Shown in pieces: positions 1 through 6,225 of a DNA stretch of 8,769 nt. Position numbers and translations under genes: made by a program. The stretch comes from CAG-488 sp963625295 (GTDB lineage Bacteria > Bacillota > Clostridia > Oscillospirales > Acutalibacteraceae): the NCBI GenBank assembly GCA_963625295.1, contig CAVFTC010000077.1, forward strand, positions 1 through 8,769, given 5' to 3'. Under the pieces are notes generated by a model that saw only the letters and a list, made by a program, of their open reading frames with translations, was not told the origin of the DNA and made no database searches. Numbering within the stretch: the first letter of the stretch is position 1; the number at the start of each line of letters is the position of its first letter.

Positions 1-51
1 GACGAAAAATCTTACTGCGCAATTCGCACACCCCAATTGTGCGGTATTGCC
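1..51 (-). repeat. Hairpin-forming dispersed repeat, left copy
   Basis: Read on the - strand, this stretch matches 8719-8769 at 47 of 51 positions, and the outermost 23 bases are identical. The core folds as a hairpin: CGCACA (25-30) pairs with TGTGCG (38-43) around a 7-nt loop, and an outer GCAAT/ATTGC helix (19-23 with 46-50) continues it past a one-base bulge. Homology with the other copy stops near base 51. It lies about 90 bp upstream of spoIIIAB, where the spoIIIAA gene would normally end. It encodes no recognisable protein. Its position exactly at the window edge suggests that the repeat continues outside and that an assembly broke on it. Confidence 0.8.
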
Positions 52-141
52 TTAAACAATAAAAATTTTGCCGTCAAAAAGATATTGACAGAGGCAAGAG
101 CCCGCAATTGAGGCGTGAGCCATCGCCTGAAAGGAAAAACA

Positions 142-642
142 ATGAAGCTTTTATCACTTATTTCAATCGGACTTGCCTGCGCAATGGTCGGGCAATACAT
201 TGCGTTTCGGCTGAGCCGACGGGTCAGAATACTTGAAAAAATCCTGCTGATGCTCGGCACGGCAGAAAATGAAATCAGATTTTTCAATCGTCCGACGCCC
301 GAATTGATTGAGCTGCTCGGCAGAAAAGACGAGCTTTTTGAGCTTGATTTTTTGCCGCTTTGCCTTTCTTTTTTAAAAAAAGACATTGATTTTCTCGGCG
401 CATGGTCACGGGCGATTCATGAATGCAAATGTATTGACTCCGAGGATGCGTGCGTTCTTTACTCGTTCGGGGAAAGCCTTGGCAGAAGCGACGCCGACGG
501 TCAGGTTGCAAGCTGCCGCTACCATGAAGAGCTTATAAACGAGCGGCTTTCTGAAGCCCGTGAAAGGCGCAAAAGATATGCGTCCCTTGCGTGCGGACTC
601 GGAATGCTGTCCGGTATCGGAGCTTTTATCATCTTGTTTTAG
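142..642 (+). CDS. spoIIIAB: Stage III sporulation protein AB
   Basis: SpoIIIAB is a mother-cell membrane component of the SpoIIIA-SpoIIQ channel that links the mother cell to the engulfed forespore; it resembles the GspF platform protein of type II secretion. The 166-aa product, close to the usual ~170, has an N-terminal hydrophobic helix (about residues 3-22), a soluble helical middle and a C-terminal membrane helix (about 146-166). The family signature around FGESLGRSDADGQ is present near residues 109-121. The ATG at 142 is preferred because AAAGGA (130-135) sits just upstream; an in-frame GTG at 115 has no such site. A short inverted repeat, AGGCG/CGCCT (111-115 and 124-128), lies immediately before the ribosome binding site. 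spoIIIAA, which usually abuts this gene, is not visible upstream. Confidence 0.93.
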   Translation: MKLLSLISIGLACAMVGQYIAFRLSRRVRILEKILLMLGTAENEIRFFNRPTPELIELLGRKDELFELDFLPLCLSFLKKDIDFLGAWSRAIHECKCIDSEDACVLYSFGESLGRSDADGQVASCRYHEELINERLSEARERRKRYASLACGLGMLSGIGAFIILF

Positions 643-651
643 GAGCGGAAT

Positions 652-840
652 ATGGAACTGGTAATCAAAATTGCAGCGATCGGAATAATCGTTGCCGTGC
701 TTCAGCAAATTCTCAGCCGCTCGGGTCGTGACGAATACGCAATGCTCGTTGTGCTCGCCGGCTTGCTTGCCGTCGTTGCAATGCTGATTCCCGAATTAAA
801 GGAGCTTTATTCCTCTGCGGCTTCCTTTACGGATTTTTGA
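652..840 (+). CDS. spoIIIAC: Stage III sporulation protein AC
   Basis: This very small integral membrane protein (62 aa; about 65-68 aa in relatives) belongs to the SpoIIIAC/AD family, which resembles type III secretion/flagellar export membrane proteins of the FliQ type. Two membrane helices are clear (about residues 4-20 and 28-47), separated by a short polar turn containing SRSGRDEY. The start is set by AGGAGCGG (641-648), which overlaps the stop codon of spoIIIAB, so the two genes are closely coupled. Position between AB and AD and the two-helix pattern make the assignment firm despite the short length. Confidence 0.92.
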   Translation: MELVIKIAAIGIIVAVLQQILSRSGRDEYAMLVVLAGLLAVVAMLIPELKELYSSAASFTDF

Positions 841-841
841 T

Positions 842-1231
842 ATGGAAACTGTTAAATTCGCACTGATCGGCATTATCTGCGCTGTCCTCATCGTCGTTGT
901 CAGGCAGCAAAGACCTGAGCTTGCCGTTATTGTCCAGCTTGCCGGAATAACGGTTCTTGCGGCAATTTCGATAGTTTATCTCAAAAATATCTTTGCCGAA
1001 GCCGGCGGACTTTTCTCCGATACCGAGCTTCTGAATGACGGCTACCTTGAGCTGCTCGTCAAAATTCTCGGCATTGCCACGGTTACAAAAATCGCTTCGG
1101 ATATCTGTAAGGACAGCGCAAATTCAGCCTTGGCAACTGTCGTCGAGCTTGTCGGGAAGTCAGTCATTCTCGCCATGTGTATTTCGCTGATAAAAACTCT
1201 TGCCGAAATTTCAAAGGGGCTGCTTGATTAA
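842..1231 (+). CDS. spoIIIAD: Stage III sporulation protein AD
   Basis: SpoIIIAD (129 aa; 133 in B. subtilis) is the larger paralogue of SpoIIIAC and part of the channel's membrane base. The N-terminal half repeats the AC pattern with two helices (about residues 5-21 and 27-48); the C-terminal half adds an amphipathic segment containing LLVKILGIATVTKIASDIC (71-89) and a further hydrophobic helix (about 103-120). The start codon follows the spoIIIAC stop after one base (TGATATG) and no Shine-Dalgarno sequence is visible within the normal distance, so translation is probably coupled to spoIIIAC. The C-terminal coding end carries the ribosome binding site for spoIIIAE. Confidence 0.94.
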   Translation: METVKFALIGIICAVLIVVVRQQRPELAVIVQLAGITVLAAISIVYLKNIFAEAGGLFSDTELLNDGYLELLVKILGIATVTKIASDICKDSANSALATVVELVGKSVILAMCISLIKTLAEISKGLLD

Positions 1232-1232
1232 A

Positions 1233-2342
1233 ATGAAGCTGAGAAAAATAACGGAAATTTTTTTGCTTTTTACAATTTTCTTTCTTCTGCTTTCCGTTTC
1301 GTCGAGTGCAAAAACCTACGCCGACGATGTTAAAGAAATATATGACTCTCTCAACTCCGAAACACAGGAGCTTTTGAAGGATATCGGTGCGGACACCGCC
1401 GATTTCGACTCCATGCTCAGCGTTACGCCGCAGAAAATTTTTGCTCTGGCAAAGAAGCTTATAACCGGCAATATCGAAGCACCTACACGCTCTGCTGTTC
1501 GTCTTGTCGCCGTTATAATTTTGATTGCGATTTTCGACTGTTTCTCCCCAGAGGACACAAAAATAAAAGCAGCGGTCGATATCGTCGGAACTCTGCTTTG
1601 CATAATTTCCGTCATCTCTCCCCTTTCAACGGCAATCAGCTCCGCCGCTGCCTCAATCGCCGTCGGTGAAAAGCTGATGCTCGCCCTTATCCCCGTTCTC
1701 GCCGCCGTGGTCACCGTTACGGGCAACCCGACGCTTGCTGCAAGCTTTCGGTCAATAGCCTTTACCTCAGCGCAGATCATATCCGGCATTTCAAACGGCT
1801 GCATAGTTCCCGTTGTCGGTGCGGTCATGGCTCTCGATGTGACAGGCTCGATCATGCCGTCCTTCAAGCTCAGTGGAATAACCTCGCTTATAAAAAAATC
1901 CGTAACGGCGGCGCTGACCTTCGTTTCCACGCTTTTTGTCTCTTTCTTGGGTATCAAGGGCGCACTTGCCAACGCTGCGGACACCGTTGCTTCAAAGGGA
2001 ATCAAGCTTGTCATCAGCTCAGCGGTTCCCGTTGTCGGCGGTGCTCTGAGCGAAGCGTATTCGGGAATAATAGGCAGCCTTGTCCTCGTCAAGAGTACAA
2101 TAGGAATTTTCGGAATTGCAGCCGTCGCTCTCGTCAATCTTCCGTCATGTATGCAGCTTCTTTTTTGGATTTTTGCGTTGAGGCTGTCGGCGGCAATCGG
2201 TGAGCTTTTCAATCAAATCGGAATTGCCGAGCTTCTGCGTGCGCTTGCGTCCTCGCTTACGCTTTTGAATGTGGTTCTGCTTTTCAATGCGGTGCTTTTT
2301 ATAATTTCAACCGCACTCATTCTTGTTATAAAGGCGGGATAA
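1233..2342 (+). CDS. spoIIIAE: Stage III sporulation protein AE
   Basis: This is the large polytopic membrane component of the SpoIIIA channel (369 aa here, about 400 in B. subtilis). The ATG at 1233 gives a typical signal-like N-terminus: MKLRK, a hydrophobic run (about 9-25), then a small-residue SSSAKTYA region consistent with cleavage. An in-frame upstream start at 1200 would lie inside spoIIIAD and lengthen the signal unnaturally. A soluble stretch (about 30-87) precedes several membrane helices (about 90-103, 116-135, 148-163, 180-202, 225-242, 275-305, 305-322, 342-366). The motif VPVVG occurs twice (residues 192-196 and 265-269). AAAGGGG (1213-1219) in the end of spoIIIAD is the likely ribosome binding site. 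Confidence 0.95.
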   Translation: MKLRKITEIFLLFTIFFLLLSVSSSAKTYADDVKEIYDSLNSETQELLKDIGADTADFDSMLSVTPQKIFALAKKLITGNIEAPTRSAVRLVAVIILIAIFDCFSPEDTKIKAAVDIVGTLLCIISVISPLSTAISSAAASIAVGEKLMLALIPVLAAVVTVTGNPTLAASFRSIAFTSAQIISGISNGCIVPVVGAVMALDVTGSIMPSFKLSGITSLIKKSVTAALTFVSTLFVSFLGIKGALANAADTVASKGIKLVISSAVPVVGGALSEAYSGIIGSLVLVKSTIGIFGIAAVALVNLPSCMQLLFWIFALRLSAAIGELFNQIGIAELLRALASSLTLLNVVLLFNAVLFIISTALILVIKAG

Positions 2343-2343
2343 A

Positions 2344-2808
2344 ATGGACGGAATAAGGCAATGGGCATTCGGCATAACAATTTCCGCAATAGCAGGCGCA
2401 ATTATTCTTTTTTTCGCCCCGAACGGCTCAACGGAAAAGCTTGTACGCACGGCTGTTTCACTCTTTCTCATGTGCGCAATTCTCAGCCCCTTCGTTTCAA
2501 ACGCAGATCCGATGAAAATCATCAACGCCCTTGACCTGCCGGAAGCGCAGTCTGCGCCCACGGCAAGCGACGAGGCAACCGAGCATTTGCAAAGCGAACT
2601 AAAAGAAAAAATTTCCGACATTCTCAATGAATGCGGAATAAAAAATGCGGACATTCGCATAAGTATCAATATAGAGAACGGCAACGAAATGAAGATAGAC
2701 AGCGTACAAATTTTTGCAGAAAAAATTTATGAAAATAATTTTGAAAACACCGAAAAAAATTTAAAAAATCAACTGGGAATTGAAACGAAAATCGAGGTGA
2801 GCGAATGA
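2344..2808 (+). CDS. spoIIIAF: Stage III sporulation protein AF
   Basis: SpoIIIAF is a membrane-anchored component with a ring-building-motif domain that is thought to help form the channel's ring stack. The 154-aa protein is shorter than the 206-aa B. subtilis protein. Two membrane helices (about residues 8-24 and 33-52) are followed by an Ala/Glu-rich linker and a compact domain (about 80-154) containing SDILNECGIKNADIRISINI, typical of the family. It starts one base after the spoIIIAE stop with AAAGGCGGG just upstream, and its last codons overlap the spoIIIAG start as ATGA, which implies translational coupling. The assignment rests on operon position plus helix pattern, because this protein is poorly conserved in sequence. 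Confidence 0.9.
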   Translation: MDGIRQWAFGITISAIAGAIILFFAPNGSTEKLVRTAVSLFLMCAILSPFVSNADPMKIINALDLPEAQSAPTASDEATEHLQSELKEKISDILNECGIKNADIRISINIENGNEMKIDSVQIFAEKIYENNFENTEKNLKNQLGIETKIEVSE

Positions 2809-3332
2809 AAAAAGCCGTCGAAAAAATTCTTGAAAAAATTAAGCGTGACAAAAAAATTGCAGCGATAGTTTGCGTCGGTCTTGCAGGAATAATTATGCTG
2901 AGCCTTTCGGAAATCATGCCGGCAAAGGAAGCTTCTTCCGACAAAAAAAGTGAGGAGGCCGCAACAGATATCCGTGACAGCTACGAGGAGGACATCGAAA
3001 AGCGTTTGACAAAAATCGTTTCGCAAATCAACGGTGCAGGCCGCACGCAGGTCATGGTCACGCTCGACTCCGGGGACGAAAATGTGTATGCGGTCAAGGA
3101 GAAAAGCAACGACGGCTCAAGGGAACGGGAATATATTGTGATTGATTCCGACGACAGCGAATCGGGACTTCTTCTCAAGGTCATTGAGCCTGAGATCAGG
3201 GGCGTTGCAGTCGTCTGCGAGGGTGCGGACTCCGCCAATGTCAGGCAGGAGATCGTCGCAACCGTTTCCGCCGTTTTGGGAATCACAACAAATCGGATAA
3301 GCATTGCAAAAATCAAACCGACATCGGAATAA
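2805..3332 (+). CDS. spoIIIAG: Stage III sporulation protein AG
   Basis: SpoIIIAG forms a large oligomeric ring in the intermembrane space between mother cell and forespore. The 175-aa product (about 229 in B. subtilis) has a short cytoplasmic start, one membrane helix (about residues 18-36), an acidic linker, and a ring-building-motif domain: EDIEKRLTKIVSQINGAG (62-79), a beta-rich insertion (about 83-127), then IRGVAVVCEGADSANVRQEI (131-150) ending in GITTNRISIAKI. The last block is highly characteristic of the family. The start codon overlaps the end of spoIIIAF by 4 bp, and GAGGTGAG (2794-2801) is the ribosome binding site. Confidence 0.95.
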   Translation: MKKAVEKILEKIKRDKKIAAIVCVGLAGIIMLSLSEIMPAKEASSDKKSEEAATDIRDSYEEDIEKRLTKIVSQINGAGRTQVMVTLDSGDENVYAVKEKSNDGSREREYIVIDSDDSESGLLLKVIEPEIRGVAVVCEGADSANVRQEIVATVSAVLGITTNRISIAKIKPTSE

Positions 3333-3349
3333 TATATCGGAGGGCAGAG

Positions 3350-3889
3350 ATGAATATGATAATCAAAAAGAAGCAAATAATTTCGGCTGCGCTTGTGCTG
3401 ACGCTCTCAGCGGCGGTTTTTGTGAACTGGTATTTCGCAAGACCGGGAGTTAAATCAACGATCGACACAACCAAAACCACTGCCAACCGTCAGGTTGAAA
3501 ATTTAGGCGATGCGCAATATGTTTCCGCAACGACCGCAGCCTCGGAAACAATGGCGGATTTCAAGGTAAAGCGGGAGGCAGCGCACGACGAGGCGAAGGA
3601 AACGCTCAACGCCGTAATAAAGGACGCAAAATCCGATTCCGAAGCTGCCGAGGAAGCCGGCGAAGCCTTGGCAGAGCTTTCAAAGGCAATAAAAAACGAA
3701 GCCGATCTCGAAAATCTCATCACGGCGAAAATTTCAACCGAGTGTCTGGTGATAATCGACGGCGATGTTTGTCAGGTCATAGTCGGCAAGGGCGTCCTGA
3801 CGGACAACATATCGCTGCAAATCAAGGATCTTGTAATAAATCAGGCAAAAATTCCCGCAAAAAATATTACCATTGTCGAGTTAAGCTAA
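3350..3889 (+). CDS. spoIIIAH: Stage III sporulation protein AH
   Basis: SpoIIIAH is the mother-cell protein that crosses the intermembrane space and binds forespore SpoIIQ; its C-terminal domain is related to the YscJ/FliF ring proteins. The 179-aa product has a basic N-terminus, one membrane helix (about residues 10-28), a Thr/Ala-rich linker, a charged and probably coiled helix (about 70-120) rich in Ala, Glu and Lys, and a ring domain from about 118 to the end (ENLITAKISTECLVIIDGD). CGGAGGG (3338-3344) supports the ATG at 3350; a second in-frame ATG lies two codons on. It is the last spoIIIA gene. Only 21 bp separate it from the convergent trmB, and no terminator is evident there. Confidence 0.94.
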   Translation: MNMIIKKKQIISAALVLTLSAAVFVNWYFARPGVKSTIDTTKTTANRQVENLGDAQYVSATTAASETMADFKVKREAAHDEAKETLNAVIKDAKSDSEAAEEAGEALAELSKAIKNEADLENLITAKISTECLVIIDGDVCQVIVGKGVLTDNISLQIKDLVINQAKIPAKNITIVELS

Positions 3890-3910
3890 CACCGAGAATT
3901 GTGCTGTGAT

Positions 3911-4597
3911 TCAATCGGCGGTCACTTTATTTTTGTATGCTTCAAGGCGATAGATCGGCTGACCGAGGTCAGAAAAACGCTTTTCGTATTCCGTCACAAT
4001 GTTTCCCTCAAAGTCACTGTTGTGAAGGTCGAGCGAAACATTTTTGATTGCCATTCCGTACTCCGAAAACTCCTGAATCGAGTATTCAAAGAAGTGCATA
4101 TTGTCCGTCTTTTGATGAATTTCCCCGTTCGGGGTCATGAGGCGGTCAAAAATCGCAAGAAATTTTCTGTTTGTCAGGCGGTGATTTGCGTATTTTTTCT
4201 TCGGGAACGGGCAGGAAAAATTGAGATATACCCTGTCAAAAATCCCGTCTGGTAAATATTTCGGAAGATACTCTGCCGAGCCTTTGATAAACCGCAGATT
4301 CGGAATATTTTCTTCAACAGCTCTTTCGGCGGCGATCACAACAACATTGGCGCATTTCTCGACAGCGATATAATTGATGTCGGGGTTTCGCTTTGCGATC
4401 TCGGCGGCGAACTGTCCCTTGCCGCAGCCAACCTCAAGGCGAACGGGATTGGAATTGCCGAACCATTTTTCAAGGTCAATATATTCCTTTTTCTCGATCG
4501 CAGTGTTAAAATTCTTGTCCTCGCTCTCGACGGAAAAAATCAAATTGCCGCAGTTTTCCAATCTATTATCAAGATTCTTTTTTCTTCGCATTCTCAT
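3911..4597 (-). CDS. trmB: tRNA (guanine-N7-)-methyltransferase TrmB
   Basis: TrmB uses S-adenosylmethionine to form 7-methylguanosine, usually at tRNA position 46. The 228-aa product (family about 210-240) has the MRMRRK start common in Firmicutes, the AdoMet loop LEVGCGKGQF (54-63), AVEK (78-81) closing the next strand, GSAEYLP (106-112), the PFPKKKYANHRLT block (130-142), HQKTDN (161-166) and, near the end, NIVTEYEKRFSDLGQPIYR (199-217). In the family the block before the Pro-rich motif normally reads NFSDPWPK; here it is NFSCPFPK, with Cys at 129 instead of Asp. The start is supported by AAAAGGAGC on the - strand (4605-4613). A sigma-A-like promoter lies directly upstream. Confidence 0.95.
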   Translation of the reverse strand: MRMRRKKNLDNRLENCGNLIFSVESEDKNFNTAIEKKEYIDLEKWFGNSNPVRLEVGCGKGQFAAEIAKRNPDINYIAVEKCANVVVIAAERAVEENIPNLRFIKGSAEYLPKYLPDGIFDRVYLNFSCPFPKKKYANHRLTNRKFLAIFDRLMTPNGEIHQKTDNMHFFEYSIQEFSEYGMAIKNVSLDLHNSDFEGNIVTEYEKRFSDLGQPIYRLEAYKNKVTAD

Positions 4598-4626
4598 GTT
4601 TTACGCTCCTTTTGTAACCGATAGAT

Positions 4627-4655
4627 ATTCTACACTTTTTTCTTTTTTCCGTCAA
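4627..4655 (-). promoter_or_regulatory. Sigma-A-like promoter of trmB
   Basis: Read on the - strand, TTGACG (4655-4650) is followed after exactly 17 bp by TAGAAT (4632-4627), each one mismatch from consensus. The spacer is A-rich. The predicted transcript would start roughly 10-15 bases before the trmB ribosome binding site. Its -35 box lies only 4 bp from the -35 box of the divergent tyrS promoter. Confidence 0.75.
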
Positions 4656-4659
4656 CTGC

Positions 4660-4688
4660 TTGACAAAATTCTTTAAACAATATATAAT
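4660..4688 (+). promoter_or_regulatory. Sigma-A promoter of the tyrS T-box transcript
   Basis: TTGACA (4660-4665) and TATAAT (4683-4688) are both perfect consensus hexamers with a 17-bp spacer. Transcription should start near 4695, immediately ahead of the T-box stem I. This is the strongest promoter visible in the window and fits an attenuation-controlled synthetase gene that is transcribed constantly and regulated by termination. Confidence 0.9.
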
Positions 4689-4694
4689 GCTTTC

Positions 4695-4946
4695 AACAGC
4701 TTTGACGGGAAGAAGTAAGCGAAAAAGGATGCAAAGAGAGCTTTCGGTCGGTGTGAGAAAGCGTGAGAGCTTCGCCCAAATACATCCCCGAGCTGCGCGG
4801 TTGAAAATTGCAGTAGGCTGCGCCGTGTGCGTGCGTTAAATGTCAGAGTATATATGTACTCGCTGAGGCCGTCCCCGTGAGGGTGCGGTGAACAGAGGTG
4901 GTAACACGATAATTCGTCCTCTGCCCTAAGGGCAGGGGGCTTTTTT
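4695..4946 (+). promoter_or_regulatory. Tyrosine T-box leader (tRNA-Tyr-sensing riboswitch)
   Basis: The leader senses uncharged tRNA-Tyr and controls read-through into tyrS. Stem I is closed by CAGCT/AGCTG (4697-4701 with 4791-4795) and GGGA/TCCC (4707-4710 with 4785-4788). The 5' side carries AGAAGTAA (4711-4718), and the apical part holds the usual AGAGAG...GGTCGGTG signature (4735-4754). The specifier is UAC (4781-4783), a tyrosine codon. A hairpin at about 4843-4865 (GAGTA/TACTC) and a stem-III-like hairpin (4869-4876 with 4881-4888) follow. The T-box is AGAGGTGGTAACACG (4894-4908): CAGAGG pairs with CCTCTG (4918-4923) and ACGA with TCGT, leaving a UGGUAAC bulge whose UGGU can pair with the ACCA end of tRNA-Tyr. 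The competing terminator is listed separately. Confidence 0.95.
4916..4946 (+). terminator. T-box-controlled intrinsic terminator
   Basis: An 11-bp stem (4916-4926 with 4930-4940, two G-U pairs) with a UAA loop is followed directly by six T (4941-4946). Its 5' arm contains CCTCTG (4918-4923), which also forms the 3' arm of the antiterminator, so the two structures exclude each other as expected in a transcriptional T-box. Confidence 0.95.
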
Positions 4947-4980
4947 CTGTCTTTATATTCACGAGAAAGGAAGCATCAAA

Positions 4981-6204
4981 ATGACAATCTATGACGAACT
5001 TGTTGCCCGTGGACTCATTGCTCAGGTCACGGACGAAGACGAAATTAAGGAGCTTATCAACAACGGAAAGGCCGTTTTCTACATCGGCTTTGACCCGACA
5101 GCCGACAGCCTCCATGTAGGTCACTTCATGGCTCTCTGCCTTATGAAAAGGCTTCAGATGGCAGGCAACAGACCGATCGCACTTCTCGGCGGCGGCACAG
5201 GCATGATCGGCGACCCCTCCGGCAGAACCGACATGAGAAAAATGCTCACCAAAGAGGACATCGACCACAACATAGCCTGCTTCAAAAAGCAGATGAGCCG
5301 CTTCATTGAGTTTGGCGAGGGTAAGGCAATGATGGTCAACAATGCCGACTGGCTTCTTGACCTCAACTATGTTGATGTTCTTCGTGAGGTCGGTGCGTGC
5401 TTCTCGGTCAACAATATGCTTCGTGCCGAGTGCTACAAGCAAAGAATGGAAAAAGGTCTTAGCTTCTTAGAGTTCAACTACATGATAATGCAAAGCTACG
5501 ACTTCTACCATCTTTTCAAGGAATATGGCTGCAACATGCAGTTCGGCGGTGACGACCAGTGGTCAAATATGCTCGGCGGCACTGAGCTTATCAGAAAGAA
5601 GCTCGGCAAGGACGCCTACGCAATGACGATCACCCTGCTCATGAACTCCGAGGGCAAGAAGATGGGCAAGACCGCTTCTGGTGCGGTCTGGCTTGATCCC
5701 GAAAAAACAAGCCCATACGAATTCTATCAGTACTGGCGCAATGTCGGCGACCAGGATGTTCTCAAGTGCATCCGTATGCTCACCTTCCTCCCGCTTGAGG
5801 AAATTGACGCAATGGATCATTGGGAGGGCGCACAGCTCAACGAGGCAAAGGATATCCTTGCATTCGAGCTTACAAAGCTCGTTCACGGTGAGGAGGAAGC
5901 AGCCAAGGCAAGAGAGGCTTCAAAGGCGCTCTTCGGCGGCGGAGCAAACCTTGACAATATGCCGACGACAACTCTTTCCGACTCGGACTTCACCGACGGA
6001 AAAATTGATATTCTCGACATTCTTCTCAAGACAAATATTACTAAATCCCGAGGCGAAGGCAGACGCCTTGTTCAGCAGGGCGGTGTTTCGGTCGATGACA
6101 AGAAGGTAAGCGACATCGGACTTTCATTCACCGCAGACGACCTCAAGGCAAACGCAATAATAGTTAAGAAGGGCAAGAAGATTTTCCACAAGGTTCAGGC
6201 ATAA
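4981..6204 (+). CDS. tyrS: Tyrosine--tRNA ligase
   Basis: TyrS attaches tyrosine to tRNA-Tyr in the cytoplasm. The 407-aa product is the normal length for the bacterial class I enzyme. The Rossmann catalytic domain shows FYIGFDPTADSLHVGH (33-48) with the HIGH-type motif HVGH, GGGTGMIGDPSGR (70-82), the tyrosine-site helix region with YMIMQSYDF (167-175), GGDDQW (189-194) and the KMSKS-type loop KMGKT (227-231). A C-terminal S4 RNA-binding domain occupies about 343-405, including TKSRGEGRRLVQQGGVSVDD (354-373). AAAGGA (4966-4971) is a good ribosome binding site. Codon use favours C-ending and AAG codons more than the neighbouring genes, consistent with high expression. Control is by the upstream T-box. 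Confidence 0.98.
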   Translation: MTIYDELVARGLIAQVTDEDEIKELINNGKAVFYIGFDPTADSLHVGHFMALCLMKRLQMAGNRPIALLGGGTGMIGDPSGRTDMRKMLTKEDIDHNIACFKKQMSRFIEFGEGKAMMVNNADWLLDLNYVDVLREVGACFSVNNMLRAECYKQRMEKGLSFLEFNYMIMQSYDFYHLFKEYGCNMQFGGDDQWSNMLGGTELIRKKLGKDAYAMTITLLMNSEGKKMGKTASGAVWLDPEKTSPYEFYQYWRNVGDQDVLKCIRMLTFLPLEEIDAMDHWEGAQLNEAKDILAFELTKLVHGEEEAAKAREASKALFGGGANLDNMPTTTLSDSDFTDGKIDILDILLKTNITKSRGEGRRLVQQGGVSVDDKKVSDIGLSFTADDLKANAIIVKKGKKIFHKVQA

Positions 6205-6225
6205 GCCGAAGGGAGCGGAAGGAAA

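Noticed and set aside
1..111. Open frame 1 from the window edge to TGA at 109-111 as the tail of an upstream gene
   Set aside because: It reads through the non-coding repeat, shows no family signature, and its only start could be outside the window. It remains possible but unsupported.
85..113. TTGACA at 85-90 as a promoter for spoIIIAB
   Set aside because: The hexamer 17 bp downstream is TTGAGG, not a -10 box, and no sigma-E-like pair of boxes could be placed either.
1316..2212. Long open frame on the - strand opposite spoIIIAE
   Set aside because: It lies fully inside a clear SpoIIIAE gene, has a low-complexity Ala/Ser/Thr/Ile composition typical of a shadow frame, and has no ribosome binding site or family likeness.
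3955..3980. CTGAC-CGAG-GTCAG hairpin near the end of trmB as a terminator for spoIIIA
   Set aside because: It is followed by A residues on the + strand rather than T, and lies in conserved TrmB coding sequence.
3899..4255. + strand open frame opposite trmB
   Set aside because: It is antisense to conserved TrmB motifs and has no recognisable domain.
4843..5442. - strand open frame across the T-box and the start of tyrS
   Set aside because: It crosses a structured leader and a strongly conserved synthetase N-terminus on the other strand; it is a shadow.
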